From NCBI GenBank assembly GCA_035771175.1, contig CM069590.1, forward strand, positions 58,783,683 to 58,847,682: 64,000 nucleotides of DNA, in the 5' to 3' direction. Source of the DNA: Paratinospora sagittata. Its lineage: Eukaryota > Streptophyta > Magnoliopsida > Ranunculales > Menispermaceae. The notes beneath the pieces are model-generated. The model made no database searches and had not been told where the DNA came from. It saw only the letters and a program-made list of their open reading frames with translations. Both the position numbers and the translations under genes were made by a program. Positions 1 to 14,200 of the stretch are shown piece after piece; the first letter of the stretch is position 1, and the number at the start of each line of letters is the position of its first letter.

Positions 1-3000
1 CCAATGTCCATGACTCCATGTTAAAGGCACCATTTTTCCTTGAGCTGCCTGGGGTTATTGGTTACTTTTGTATGTGGCAACCTTTATCGCCTGGGCCATT
101 TTCAATTAAATCACCTAGTTTATGCTTAGGGCATGCAGTGGGGCTTTTTGAGATTTTTTTTAAAAGTTTAGGGGCTCAATGCTAATGATAAAGCATGAGG
201 TTCTTTTTAATTCATATTGTTACTAATTGTATAGCTTAAACATTGAAATAATTTTTAATTTTAGTGTTATAGTTATATTTTTATCATCCAATTATACAAG
301 TTATCTTTTTTCTTTTCCTGGTTTTCAAATTGTTACTAATTCTATTTTACTTTGTTATATTGTTGCAATTAGTTTCCTTTTTTTTCAGTAGTATTACATC
401 AAACACATGTATGCCCACTTGTCTTATCTATTAATATGTTTTTCGAGTTATTGACTTGTGGACACAAAAAATTGTGGAGTGTAAAATGTAGTTAATTTTT
501 TTTTTGTAACACAAGATTGTACTTTTGTAGTGGAATATTTATATAATTATAAATACAAATTACATAATTGGTATGTGTAAAATTGATTAATTATAGTTGT
601 ACCAAAAAAAATTGATTAATTATTTACTTAGGGGCCTTAAATAAATATTATCCCTGGGCTAGTGTTATTAAGGCCACACCTAGTCCATTTGTAACTATTT
701 GCCTAGGCGATACTTACGACAGATAGTAGGGCTCTTTGAAATTTTTTTAAAAGTTTAAGGCGATAAGTAAAAATATATAAAGCATAAGATTCTTTTTTCG
801 TCATATTTTTACATGTTATATGTGGTTATATAGCTTAAGCATTGCATGATTTTTAATTCTAGAGTTATACTTGTAATTCTATTGTGCAAGCTATTTTTTT
901 TTCTTTATTTTTTAATTTTGAATTTGTATTTTATTTTGTTACGTTGCTGCAAATATTTTCTTTTCTTTTCTTTTTGAGGGCTACTAGTTGAACCCTACAT
1001 GTCCCCAATCATCACCCCACTAAACAAAAAAAAAAGAATTCCTAAACTACCCTCCTGTCAAATGACCCAAATGACCTTATTTTAAACTGTTTTACCAGCT
1101 CTCCCACCCACCCACTAAACACCATCTTCTTCATCTTCTTTCTTTAATTCCTTCTAGAAATCACTTCTCTAACCTTTTTGTTGCTTGTTAAGTACAAATT
1201 CAAAGTATTTTTGGTTTCTTTTAAAAGACTTAATCCATTTTGAGAAGATTTTAAAGTGTTGGTGTATTCGAATAGTTAGTTGTTTTTTTTGCAAAAGATT
1301 GCACTCTGGTTCGGCCCTGCGTGGCCGAACTTTAAACAGTAGGTTAGGCTGCACAGGGCCGAACCTAATGAAGTAGGACGCCGAACCTACTATTTAAGGT
1401 TCGGTCGAACCTCTTATTTTTTCATTTTTTTTCTTTATTTTGCACCTTTTAGGATGTATTTCTAGGCATTTCTTGTAGGTCCGAATGTTAGTAGGCAAAT
1501 AAAAAATGTCAAGAAATGCCTAGAAATACATGTTAGAAGGTTTAAAAAAAAATAAGGGAAAATGAGAAATCGGCCGAACCTTAAACGGTAGGTTCGGCCA
1601 CGTAGGGTCGAACCAGGATGCGATTTTTTGCAAAAAAAAAAAAAACCAACGAACCATTTGAATGATGAAAAATTTGGGGTTTGGAGAAGAAAATGATGGG
1701 AAATGAAGAGAGGGAAAAGAAAATGGTGGAAAACTAGGGCTTTGGAGTTGGGGGATAGGGTTTTAGGGAGAAGAAAATGATTGCAGGAAGAATAGGATGG
1801 TGGTGTTGAAATGAGAAGGGTAGTTTAGAGCTTTTTGGTTTTTTGGGTGGGGCAAGAATAGTTTTAGTATTTTGGTTGGGGTAATCTTAGCAATTGGGGG
1901 TGGTGATAGGGCATATTTGGGGTTTAAATAGCGACCCTCTTCTTTTTTTGTTTTTCTTAAGTATTACATTAGACATTTCTTCTTAAATTGATATACTTTT
2001 ACTGTACGTCAACTTATATTATTTTCTTAATATGCTTTTAGGTTTGAATTTGTGGATACAAAATTGAAGAGTGTAAAATGTGGTTAATCTTTGTTGCACA
2101 AGATTTGACTCTTATACTGTGAAATCTGTGTGTAATTTTATATACAGGGTTTGTATATATAAATCTATATAATTATCTATTTACGGAACTATAAATAAAT
2201 ATTATTTTCATTTCTTAGGCCTTGCCTAGGTGATGCCTTGGCACCACCTATTTTGGATTGAGCAATCGACTAGGCAATAGTAGGCATCACCTTGACAACA
2301 CTGCCTTGGGCGAATTTTAGGGGAGTGTTTGTATTAAGCATAGTGTGGAACAGCTGTTTGTGATTTGGAGATTCATCAATCAGCCATGATTCATCTTAAA
2401 ATTAATTGTCCTATGTTGATTGTTCTCCTATAAAGTATTAGTTCGAACTGATGGTAAGCTTGGTAGTTTTGTAGGCTGTATGTGTTGCTTTAATGAATGT
2501 TGACAGTTCATTCCCAGTTAGGCCAGAACAAACGAAGGGATCCATAGAAAGGACTATGCGGTAAGAAGGTGGAATTTATAAGTTTTGGTTTCATTTTTCT
2601 TATTTGGAAACTTTTCCCTTTCTTGACTTTGTTAGTACCGTGACCATTTCCTGCTTCCATTTTACCCGGTACCATTTATTTGACTGTTTTTCCTGTCTTT
2701 CTGTAGGGTTGATTTGGTCGAGATAATCTGCAATTTGATCAGAAATCTGTCACCAAATGCTAGCAATGCAATGTTGATGTCCATGTGTTTCAATATTTTA
2801 GCAAACATGTTGAAGTGGTTAGTAATATATGCTCCTGTTATCTTTATTCTTTTGCTTCATAATTTTGAATTTCCATGACTTCTACCCCATTGATGTTCCG
2901 TGGTCAGTGATTAGTCATCAAGGACGTAGAAAATGTGCATTTTATTGGTAGCGGACTCCATACTTCGACAATACCTGAGGATCCTTTTGGAGGACTTGGC

Positions 3001-6000
3001 ATAATAGACACTAAAGTTAAATTAGAACTTTTACTTAATTGGCAATAAGAAATATAGTAATTGTGATTTACAGAAAGAAAGCAATACGAAAAAAATAAAT
3101 ATCTCTGTGAAGGTCTTCCAAATCAGTCTCCCTATTTTTTTTTTTCTTTGAGAAGATATAAAGTTAGTAGTTAGTAACTAGCTCCATCACCAGACCGCAC
3201 TCTTTCGGAGAGTTATCAGGTCCATTCCTAACCCATTGATCCCCCTCATCCCTTAGGATGAGACAGTGACAAGAGTTGAATCTGAAACATTTTGGTTCTA
3301 AAGTGACCTTTTAACCAACTGCATGAACTCCATGTTGATAAGCAGTCTCACTATACTGATTTTATTATTTAGTGGATCTGCGGTTCGTGATGAATTAGGA
3401 AGTGAAGTTGGGGGAAGGTGGAGAGCTTAAACAACGAACATAAGAGGAGAATGGCCCATTTTATGTATCATTGCATCCTTCTTTGAATTTTTTTTTAAAA
3501 TCACAAAGAAGCTTTTGACAAAATTTCAAATAAGCCAAAAATTGTAAAAATCTCAAAAAGCTTTCCTCACGTGCTTGGCAGGTTTTTTTATTGAATCAGT
3601 AGATCAAGGTTATGCCTTGGCAACATTCCTTTTACTGTTTTACATTGTTGACTGTCCTTTAATGATCCTTCCGGGATGTTCTCAACCAAATCCTTTAACG
3701 ATCTTCTTCTTGACAACCCATCCTTGCCGCCTTTACTCATCATCGCCTTATTTGGAGTGCACCTGTTCCCACCAAAGTCAAATTTTTGGGGTGGGTAACC
3801 TCTCTTGGCAAGATAAATAAGGGTGATGCATTACAATGTAGGATGCCCAACATGTACATATATCCACATTGGTGCTTTCCTTGCAGACAAGCCTTGGAAA
3901 CTAATAGCCATTTATGCTGCCAATGCTCCTTTATCAATGTAATAAGGGAGAAGTGGAGGACCCATTTTCCGGTTATGGAAATAGATGGTGATATATTGAC
4001 AGGGATTATCATTGGAAGGTAGTTTGTCTTGCAGATCTTTGGTCGGTTTGGAAAGAAAGAAATGGGCGAGTGTTTCACAATGAGGAAAGATCGGTGTAGT
4101 GTATTTGGTCGAGCTCGCAGCTACTTGCCTCCTTTTGGGTTGCAAATAGCAAGTTTTCTAAGGGTTACTCTGTTAGCGATTGGGTGAGGGGTTGAGATAA
4201 CATTGTATCTGCTTAAGTGGAAGTTGAGGATATACCTCTTCCACTTTCGCATCTTTGTACATTGTATTGCTTATTATTTATATGATAATATTATCTAGTT
4301 TCGTTTCAAGAAAAAAAAAAAAAAAACATTGCTGACTGTCCTTCATTAGTATTCTTCACAAATATGCCTCCTGTCTTCTCCCACTTGTCTTCCTGCATTC
4401 ATGTAGTGTTTATTTTTGCTTCCCAATGGAATGAGGATTATAGATACTTGATACTTTCTTTTTAGGTCATTGTTCTATGGCGATTTGGGATCTGAAAACA
4501 GCTGTTCAAATGTCTTTGTTACTCTTCTTCTGTTGTTCTTCTAAGGAATATGATTAGCTACATCCATCATTATTATTTGTAATTTTATGTATACGGGTAC
4601 TTAACTTCAAATGCTTTGGCTACTAGTTCTGCTACCAAGATTTGAACGCTGAATCTCTTGCACATATTTTTTTTTCAAATTTTCTTCCAGTTTTCTGAGA
4701 TTATCATTAGATCTGTAGATTCTTCTTCCTTCGTCTTATAGTTGTCAATATTTTTCTCATCAAATATTCTAGGCCTTTTGTTTATTTATTTATTTTTTTC
4801 TTGCAGTTTGCCTTCTCATGTTGTTTCAGTGACTCTAAAGACAAATATCTTTGTTATGGGACTGAAGTCAAATAACTTTGATGGAGGCTTTTTTGGCTCA
4901 TCAAGGTAAATATATGGTCTGAATTACATGCTTTTCTACTGGTTCAAGGCAAAGAATGTAAAATTGAAAGAAAAAACCTTCATTATTTAGTTGAATCTGA
5001 ACTTAAATTTAGAAGTTAAAAACAAAAATGATTAATTGAAATTTGAGGAAAACAACTATATCACTTAATGTGGAGAAAACATGACATAGTTTGACAAATA
5101 TGCCAAATAAAATAATCGCAGCTCATGTTACCAATGAATCACTGTTTTTATGCAAGCACTGTCCATACAACATACTAGTTTGGTCATATTCCAGCTCCAC
5201 TTTCAATAATGTTTTATCAGTGTTCTTCCTTTGAACATGGTGGAACAGAGACTTTTGCGTTAACATTCATTCCATTCCATTGGTGTTCTTACTAATCTTT
5301 AAGTTCACATTTATCACCTTGCCTTTTTTAATTATGTGCATTCAAGTCGGGATTTCCATCCATTGTTTTAAAAATAGTTTTAGGTGCATGCCTTGAGGCA
5401 CACCTCAAGACTAGGTGCCCAAAAAAGGCCTTGAGTCTCAAGCTTCGGGGTCACACAATGAGGCGTATGCCTCGCAATGAGGCTAACACCTCAACTTCTC
5501 CATACCAAAATTTATTTATTTTTTTAAATTTTATTTTGAAAATAAATTTATCATTGTTATTTTTGAATTATTATAACTAATTATTTTAGTTTTAAGAATT
5601 ACTTTTTTTTTATTTGATATAAATTAAAACTTTTGTTGTTAATTCAGTCGAGGCTATCTTTGAAAAGGCTCCCTGATAGTAACATTTCTTCAAGTTTATT
5701 AATAATTTTACAAATACTAACCTAGCAATTTAAAAACTTTTTACAAATTATTCTAAGTGCAATTGGCATTAACTAAAAATTGGCGAGAATTGGCAAAGAC
5801 CTTATATCTACAATGTATTTGCTAACTTCTTATTTGATTATGCTTTTAATAGTTTAAACTTGAAATTTAGAGAGCTGAACATATGCTTTGTGCTTGTTTA
5901 GTTTCTAATGATGTTAATGAGAATTGACACAATTAATATATTGCGAGAAATCGCTCTACTTCTCCACGCATATACAAAACTAGTTCATTTTTTGATTATT

Positions 6001-8197
6001 TTAGGCATTTAGATCTTTTTGAGTTATTTTACATATATTTTTAAAAAATGGGAGCATACACCTTATATTGGCTACTGACTCGAGGCTTATGCCTTGTCTC
6101 ATGAAAGCAAACAATTTCAATTACGCCTCACATTTTTTAAAATCATGTCCAATATGTGAGATAAGGTATAACTTCTATTGTTAACTCTTTTCTGTTTTTT
6201 TTTAAAAAATATTTTTTAATGGTGCAACATCTTTTTGTTTTGATTTGTACATTTGACTAACATGCATTAGTAGGCTATGCTATACATACATATATACATA
6301 TATACACACATACATACTATGTTACATGGACTCGGGTATGGGTGTCGGACACGAGTACATATCTAGAGGTCCGACTTGTTCATTTTCAAATTCTGGGACA
6401 CGGGGACTTGGCTATATTATATGTTGTTCTTTTCTTTTTTTCTTCTTTTCACTTATTTATTGTTTGTTTTGTTCTCCCACTTAAGTGAATTTCACCTATT
6501 AGTCATTATCTTCAATCATGCTTTCTCTTCTTTCCATTGAAGAATCTATATAGTAATATATATACGTAGTGTGATGATTCAAATTCTTTAAAAACTCTGG
6601 ACCTAACCGACTCGCACGGACAACTAGATCGGTTGGGCAATCATATTGTTTTAAATTTTAATGTTGTCGGGTTGGTTTTGGTTGGTAAAAATTATGACCT
6701 AAAAAGGTCCAGCTGGATGGAATTTTGGTCCAAAGGACCAAAACTGACCTAACCATACCTGTGCTCACCCCTATATATGAGGATATTATGTAAAAGTTCG
6801 AGAGATGTACAGTTATAGAATTGAAGAATCAAATAAGATTCTTGTTCATAAGCACAATATCTGGTTAAGGTATTGATTATGATGGTGATGAGCAGTGACT
6901 ATGAGTGAGTGAAATAAGTGTCTTGCTAGTGCATCTCATAGCATGAAGTCAAGAGTTGCATTCCTCTCTCTCTCTCTCTCTCTCTTTTTCTCTCATGTTA
7001 GCATCTAGAGGTTTGTTATCTATCCATTTGTTTATTTATTGTTCATTTGTTATTATATGTACTTAATAGTAATGGTGGTTCCTCTGTTTCATATTTAAGT
7101 GGCACATCCTTAGTTTCTGGTGGACTGGCAAGAATGATGTTAATTGACTGTGAGCATAATGAGGAAAGCTGTTCACTGACCACTACAGGCATGTTGAATT
7201 TTTTTTTGCCTCTTTTCCTCTTCGTTTGTCTTCCTATTATAACTATTTAGTAACATCTACTTTGTTCTTGATGGTGAAGTACTCGGTTCCTTGAATATGT
7301 TGTACTCTATTTATTATACACATCAGGTAAGCACTTAATGGACTCCATAAATGAGTCTGTCGTGGTTGTTCAAGAGGATGGCAGTTATGATGATTTCCAT
7401 GTGTCATGTTTATACTAGTGTTGTCAAGGCATTAGTCATCAACTAGACCACCAACTTGGCATTTTCTCCTCAAATTGCCTTGGCAGTTCTCTAGGTAGGA
7501 AATAGGTTACTTTGCAATTTTGTAAAGTTTTTAGCACTTTACTATAATTTGTAAAAACATTTTAAAGAGATATAAATAGGAAAATTGCTTGGGCATTGCC
7601 TGAATGCCTTTATAACATTCGTTATATTATTAATTTATCATCGAATTACTTTACATAGGGAATTGTAATAGCCATGGTGTGAGTGGCAGTTGTACTTTTA
7701 CATGCCGCCACTTGTGAGTTCTTGTTAAGATGGGAAGCTCTCTGCTCACCACATTAATCATAAACTCAGACCTAAAGATGCAAGGCTGTATGAACCGATT
7801 ACCACACTTGCAATTCTAACAAGAAATTGCAATAAAATAGTTCAGTTGAAGGTTTTGTTTAAGTGGTCAGTGTTTGGCTCCTATGAACACCATTGGAGTG
7901 AGATGTGGTTGCCTCTAACACATCAAAGTCATATTTGCTTTTAAATTGTATTAATGCATTTCTGTCATCCCTAATGCCATAGTTTTTACCATTGCAGTAC
8001 TTGACTTCACTATGCAACTTCTGGAAAAGGGAGCAGAGGATGATATTGTGGTTGCTCTTGTTGTTTTCTATCTTCAATATGTTTTAGTTAATCATGAGCA
8101 TTGGAAGTACAAGCTGAAGCATGCTCGCTGGAAAGTGACATTGAAGGTATCTTTTGATTTTTCTTTTCCTTTTTGAGCTTTTTAATCTCTCTCTCTC

Positions 8198-8255
<58 letters not shown>

Positions 8256-11200
8256 TCTCACTCACTCACTCACACACACACACAGACAATCACTTGCTGC
8301 AAATTCATAATCACTTGCTTTGGCTCGTCTTTCTTTAGTAGTTTGGCTCAACTATGGAACCACAAGGGTTATATATGGAGGTTTTAATGGTATTTCATCA
8401 AGAGGAAAAGAATACGGAGCATTGACTTTGCATTTCCCATGAGAAAAGGAATTGTTGTTTTATGCTTTAGATAAGTTCTACTCTGGAACATTCAACTTGT
8501 AGAGATGAAGGAAATGGTCTTTTTTGCATTGCTTTCCAGTTATATGATAGAGACTTTTGCTGCAAATCGCATCCATCTCTGGCAAGTTTCAACATCTCAA
8601 CTGATTTGACTAATAATTTGTTTTTTGACACCTTGTTTCCTGTTTTAAAAATTAAGACTTCTTTGGTTTTCTTTCCTAGATTCCGCTGATATGTAGTTAG
8701 TGGCTCCTCTCCCACACCACTCCCAAAACAGACTCAACCCCCTAAAAAATGCTACTCTTTTCCTCCTTCCATATACTCCATGTCACTGCCAATTTTACCA
8801 CACACCAATGTTTCTTCCAAACCAAAGGAACGTTTCCCAAAAAGGGGAACCAAAGCCCCTCATTTGAAGAATTATGTGTAAAAGCATATTTCACTCAAGA
8901 CTTTATTTTCCTTTGCTTCCATAACATAGGTTAGCTAGCACCTTCTCACCTTCAAAGCAACAAAAGAAAAAAGTAAGAAAGAAAAACTGTTGTAAAATAA
9001 AATAATAAAGAAACACAGAGATGTAACGTAGTTCGGCTCTATGACCTACGTCCACGGGAGAAGAGAGGAGAATTCTTCTTATTCTTGATGATGTCTCAAT
9101 GGAGGGACACCATATAAATAGACATATAGGGCTATGCACACATTTAGCAATGATTACAATTTTAGAAACTACTAAATAAAACAACTACTAAAATTATCAT
9201 CTTTCCTTAAAGGAAATAAATCTCACAGATTTTGCTCCTCCACAATACTTTCCCTCAAGCTGGTGATTAAAGGTTTACCATTCCCAACTTGGACACACTT
9301 GCTTGAAATGCAGTATGATTTAACCCTTTAGTGAGCACATCGGCGAGCTAATTATTGGTAGACACATATGGAGTACAGATCAACCCACTTTCAAGCTTCT
9401 CTTTAATGAAGTGTCTATCAATCTCTATATGCTTGGTTCGATCATGTTGAACTGGGTTATGGGCAATGCTAATTGTAGATTTATTGTCACAATAGAGTCT
9501 CATAGGGCCATCACAATGTATCTTCAAATCTGTCAAAATTTTCTGCAACCATAATAGCTCACAAACCCTTGGTGCCATTGCTCGAAATTCTGCTTCAGCA
9601 CTAAATCTGACCACTACATTCTGCTTTTTACTTCGCCATGTCACCAAATTTCCACCAAGAAACGTACAATATCCAGTAGTTGATTTTCTGTCAACTACTG
9701 AACCAACATAATTTGAATCAGCATATGCTTTAAGAACCACTCCTATGTATCGTTTAAATAAGATGTCCTGTCCTGGAGTCCCTTTAAGATACTGTAAAAC
9801 GCGATTAGCTGCTTGCAAATGAATATCTTTAGGGTTGTACATAAACTGACTTATTACACTTACTGCATATGCAATATCAGGTCTTGTGTGAGAGAGATAG
9901 ATGAGTCTCCCTACTAGTCATTGATACATCTCTTTATTAACAGTCAGAATTTCTTGAACTTCTCCAAGCTTGTGATTAAGATCAATAGGAGTATTCATTG
10001 GTTTGCATACTAGCTTCCCTGTTTCTTTAAGAAGATCTGTAATGTACTTCTGTTGAGAAATAAAGATTCCCTGTTTAGAGTGTGCCACTTCAATCCCTAG
10101 AAAGTATTTCAATCTCCCTAGTTCCTTGATCTCAAATTCCTCGGTCAAACACTGCTTCAAATTTTGTCTCTTGTTCTCATTGTTTCTTGTCATGATGATG
10201 TCATCAACATACACTAATAGAGCTGTAACTCCCCTTGAAGCTGAGTGCTTAATAAACAGAGTGTGATCTCCTTGGCTTTGTCTATATCCCATATTTGTCA
10301 TTACTTTGGCAAACCGACCAAACCATGCCCTCGGGGGCTGTTTAAATCCATATAGGGTCTTTTTCAATTTACACACTTCTTTTTTTAAAAAAAAAGAAAC
10401 AAAAGTGTATTGTATTATGTGATGAAATTCACTGTTTGAAGACTATACAAAGCAACCAGACAAAACATAAAATAACCCTAAAAAATTAGACAAAACTGCC
10501 CCAACCTCTAAGCCAATCGCTCAGAGCAAAACCCTTTGACAAACTACTATTAGCTACCCAAAAAGAAGCTAACATATGCGAATTCTCCCAAACGTCGACA
10601 ACGTGGTGTTCAATGTTCAATTTCCTCGAACACCTTGCCGTTCCTTTCCTTCCACAACAACCAAAGAATTGCTAAACAAACCGCCTGCCAATAGCCTTTC
10701 CACTCCGCTTGAATGGAGTTAATGAATGGGAACAAAGGAAAATAATCAAGCTTGAACTCCTCCGAGCACATAACAGGAAAATGATGGCACCACCTTGTCC
10801 ACACTTCCCTAGAATATGGACACCTACAAAATAAATGATCAATGGACTCCGCATTTACTTGGCATAAAAAACATCGAAAAGAAGGGAAAATGTTAGGAAA
10901 CCTTCTTTGAAGCACATCTCCAATGTTCATTTTTCCATGAGCCACGACCCACCCTAGAAATTTAACTTTAGATGGTACTTGTGCTTTCCATAAGAGATTG
11001 TAATGTGGAAAAGAAGGGATAGAAAAATCATTAAGAAGGCCTGCATAGAAAGACTTAGTGGAAAAAGTACCTGATGGGTCCCATGGCCAAACAATTTTGT
11101 CGGGCTTTTGACATGATTACCCTTCAAAAATAAAATAATTTTCACAAATGCCATCCAAGCACAAATATTGACCCCTTTGCCCTACTTTACTATTCACCGC

Positions 11201-14200
11201 CCAGTCAGCGTGCCCCACAAGCGCCACGTGGGGGGCGGAGGTGACATTTTTTTACAAAAAAGACGCATTCCCTTGAATTTTTTTTTTTTTTAAAGAAGAG
11301 CAGACATGCATTCTTTAACTGCCTCGTCAATGTCTTCAAACAACAACTTTCAAATCTTCAAACCAAACCTTTTTTTTTCACTCTCTGTGAAGGCTTTCAA
11401 AATTCAATCCGTGCGTATTAAATCGAATCGAAGCGCTCCAAAGTTTTCATCAGTTGATGCCAGTTCTTACATTTCGCTCTCATCTCTCGACGTCAAGACT
11501 CAGGCTCTCAAACATTTCATTTCCAACTTCTTCTCTACGAGCCCTAATTTTCGCCATGGTCGGAACTGGAGAAGATCTATTTGAACCATCAATCACTCGT
11601 CAAAACAATTTTATGTTATTACATGAAATAAGCAAAAATGCAGAAGACTCGCAACATCATGAGAAAATATATATATGAAAATGGGTGCTTGATATTATTA
11701 GGTTCTGGTTTAGATTTACAATATGGGCATCCACAGTGATAATTGGGTGGACTGAAAGAATATAAATTTCTTCAAAAAAATAAAAATAAATTAAGAACTG
11801 AGCTTTGCCAACGTTTTTTCATAAAATTGAAAAACTAAACCACTTTGCAGCCATTTTCATTGAACTCGACAACCCTGCTCCTCGGCTTTCAAATATATAA
11901 GCCCGCGTTGTATTCTCTGCGAGATAAAAACAATAAGACAATATAAGGGAAGGCATCAAAGTGGATGAAGATTAAGCGCGTGTATAAATAGGAAGATAGA
12001 GAGATGAGAGAGATGGAAGAGAGAGAGAAAGACCTTTTCGAGATCGATTAATGGAGTCACGATGGAGACGAACTGCTGCTAAGAAATCTCAGGGGATTTC
12101 TTCTTCGTAAAATAAAAAAAAAAAATTTAGAGAGGCGGACGCCTTCCTTTGCCCAACAATTTTTTTTTTTTAATCCGAAGGCGTCGTTCTAAAAGATGCC
12201 TTCCGTTTAAAAAAAAAAAATTCAAGGGAAGGCGTCTTTTCAAAAAACGCCTTTCTTGTAAAAAATGTCACCTCCGCCGCCCACGTGGCGCCTGTGTGGC
12301 AAGCTGACTGGGCGATGAATAGTAAAGTAGGCAAAGGGGGCAATATTTGTGTTTGGATGGCATTTGTGAAATTATTTTATTTTTAAAGAGTAATCATGTC
12401 AAAAGCCCCAATTTTGTCCCTATTCTCGGTAAGGACAACGCCCTCAAGTAAGCAGGTGAGAGACTCGACATCACGCTCTCCTCAAGGGAAGAAATTACTT
12501 CCAAAAAGAAAATCCCACCCCCCAAGATTTCCCTCCCCATTAGCTTGGCCTCTCCTAAAATCCGAAATGGGTTTAATGCGAAGCAAAGATCGATGGAAAA
12601 GGTTAGGGAACAGATTTTGAAAGGAATCACTACCACACCATAGGTCCTCCTAGAAACGAATGGATTCACCATTTCCAAGTTTAAATCTAATGAGGGGTAA
12701 AAAGTAAGGGTAAACAGAAAATTTACACACTTTATCAGTGATGCCAAATCCTGGAGGCACTTCCATATGGATTTTTTCTTCTAAATTCCCATGTAAAAAT
12801 GCATTCTTTACATTAAATTGTTGCAGATCCCAGTTATAATTAGCTGCCAATGACAAAAGAAGTCTCACAGTATTCATTTTTGCAACCGGAGCAAATGTCT
12901 CTTGATAGTCCACACCGTATGTCTGAGTATATCCTTTGGCTACTAATCTTGCCTTGTAGCGATCCAGGGACCAATCTGCTTTGTATTTTACTGTATAAAC
13001 CCATTTGCATCCCATATGTTTCTTTCCTATAGGCAAATCTACCAACTCCCAAGTATCATTTTTTCTCAATGCTTCCATTTTCACATTCATGGCTTGTTTC
13101 CATTTTTCATCAGATAAAGCCTTGGACAAAGAGGTAGGGATTTGGATACAATTCAAGCTAGTAAGAAAGCACTTATGAGATGGAGAAAACCTTTCAAATG
13201 ACACAACATGGGAAAGTGGATACAAGGGACGTTTAGTGCATTCCCTAGTTCCCTTTCTAATGGCAGTAGGAAGGTTGAGATCAATGTCTGTTTTGGGCTG
13301 AGGTTCTAAAAGGTTTTGTGAGAGAGGGTCAAAGACTGTACCTTCATTTCCAAGAGCTAGTTCAAATTCTTGGACTTGCATAGGTTCATAGATTGTAGCT
13401 TCCTTCCTTTGAGTACACCTATCCAGTCATTCGATCCTCAAGAACAGACGACTCTAAGTGTGGAGGGAGATGGTATGGATGAGAGGTCAATGGAGAAGGG
13501 GTCATAGAGGAGAGAATCCCGATCCTTATCTTCCATGATGGAGTTCTCCCCCTGAAGAGAAGGAGCGGGAAAATAAGATTCACGTTCATTGAAAGTAACA
13601 TCCGCTGAGACAAAAAAATTTAGACGGTGGATGGTAGCATTTGTACCCTTTTTGAGTTGAGGAATATCCCACAAAAATACACTGAGAGCTCTTGGATCTA
13701 ATTTCCCCTAATTTGGATGGTGAACATGGACAAAAGAAGCACACCCAAAGATTTTAGGAATAAGGTTGTTGGAAGTTTTGATGTTAGGATAAAATTGTGA
13801 TAACAATTCAATGGGACTCTGAAAACCAAGGACTCGAGAAGGTATTCGGTTGATAAGATGCATGGCAGTTAGGACGACTTCCCCCCTAATGGAACTTAGG
13901 CACATTGTTATGGAACAAGAAAGCTCGGGTTGTATCAAGTAGGTGGCCATTTTTCCTTTCAGCAACACCATGCTGTTGTGGGGTGTGGACACAAGATGAT
14001 TCATGAATGATCCCTTCCTTTTGAAAGTAAGGGGTCAAAGTTTGATTAAAATAGTCCCTTGCATTGTTAGATCGAAATTTCTTGATTTTAGTTCCGAATT
14101 GATTTTGTACCATGTTGTGAAAGTTTGGGAGAACGAAGCTCACATTAGATTTTTGTTTGAGTAAAAATATCCAAGAGACTCTAGTACAATCATCAATGAA

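Larger units (their letters stand above)
11102..12408. mobile_element. Mutator-like (MULE) non-autonomous element, Pack-MULE candidate
   Basis: Long terminal inverted repeats of about 180 bases (11102 to about 11285 and about 12225 to 12408), starting gggcttttgacatgattac on each inward strand and sharing the 'actgggcg' and 'ccacgtgg' segments. It is flanked by a perfect 10-base target duplication 'caattttgtc' (11092-11101 and 12409-12418). Long TIRs with a 9-11 base duplication are the MULE signature. No transposase is present. The interior holds gene-like pieces (11306-11584 and 11983-12110). It lies inside the LINE fragment, so it is the youngest layer of the nest. Confidence 0.88.
10379..12719 (-). 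mobile_element. 5'-truncated L1-type LINE inserted in copia RT
   Basis: Bounded by a perfect 13-base direct repeat 'aatttacacactt' (10366-10378 and 12720-12732). On the minus strand it carries a broken LINE ORF2 end. Near 12690-12640 is 'LGNGESIRF' followed, with a shift, by 'EDLWCG'. At 10945-10610 is the zf-RVT region with 'GDVLQRRFPN', 'CFLCQVNAESIDHLFCRCP' and 'LLWKERNGKVFEE'. The 3' end is the T/A-rich tract at 10379-10400. About 1 kb is LINE; the rest is the nested Mutator-like element. Confidence 0.85.

Noticed and set aside
3740..4145. Opposite-strand open frames over the LINE fragment
   Set aside because: They are antisense shadows of the zf-RVT region, which reads correctly on the plus strand with a poly(A) at its right end.
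7327..7420. Possible extra NUP188 exon after an AG at 7326
   Set aside because: It joins in frame but runs to a TAG at 7418-7420 and has no donor before it, while exon 7998-8146 also joins in frame and continues the protein.
8154..8387. 77-codon frame with Leu-Ser repeats
   Set aside because: It is the translation of the CT microsatellite, not a gene.
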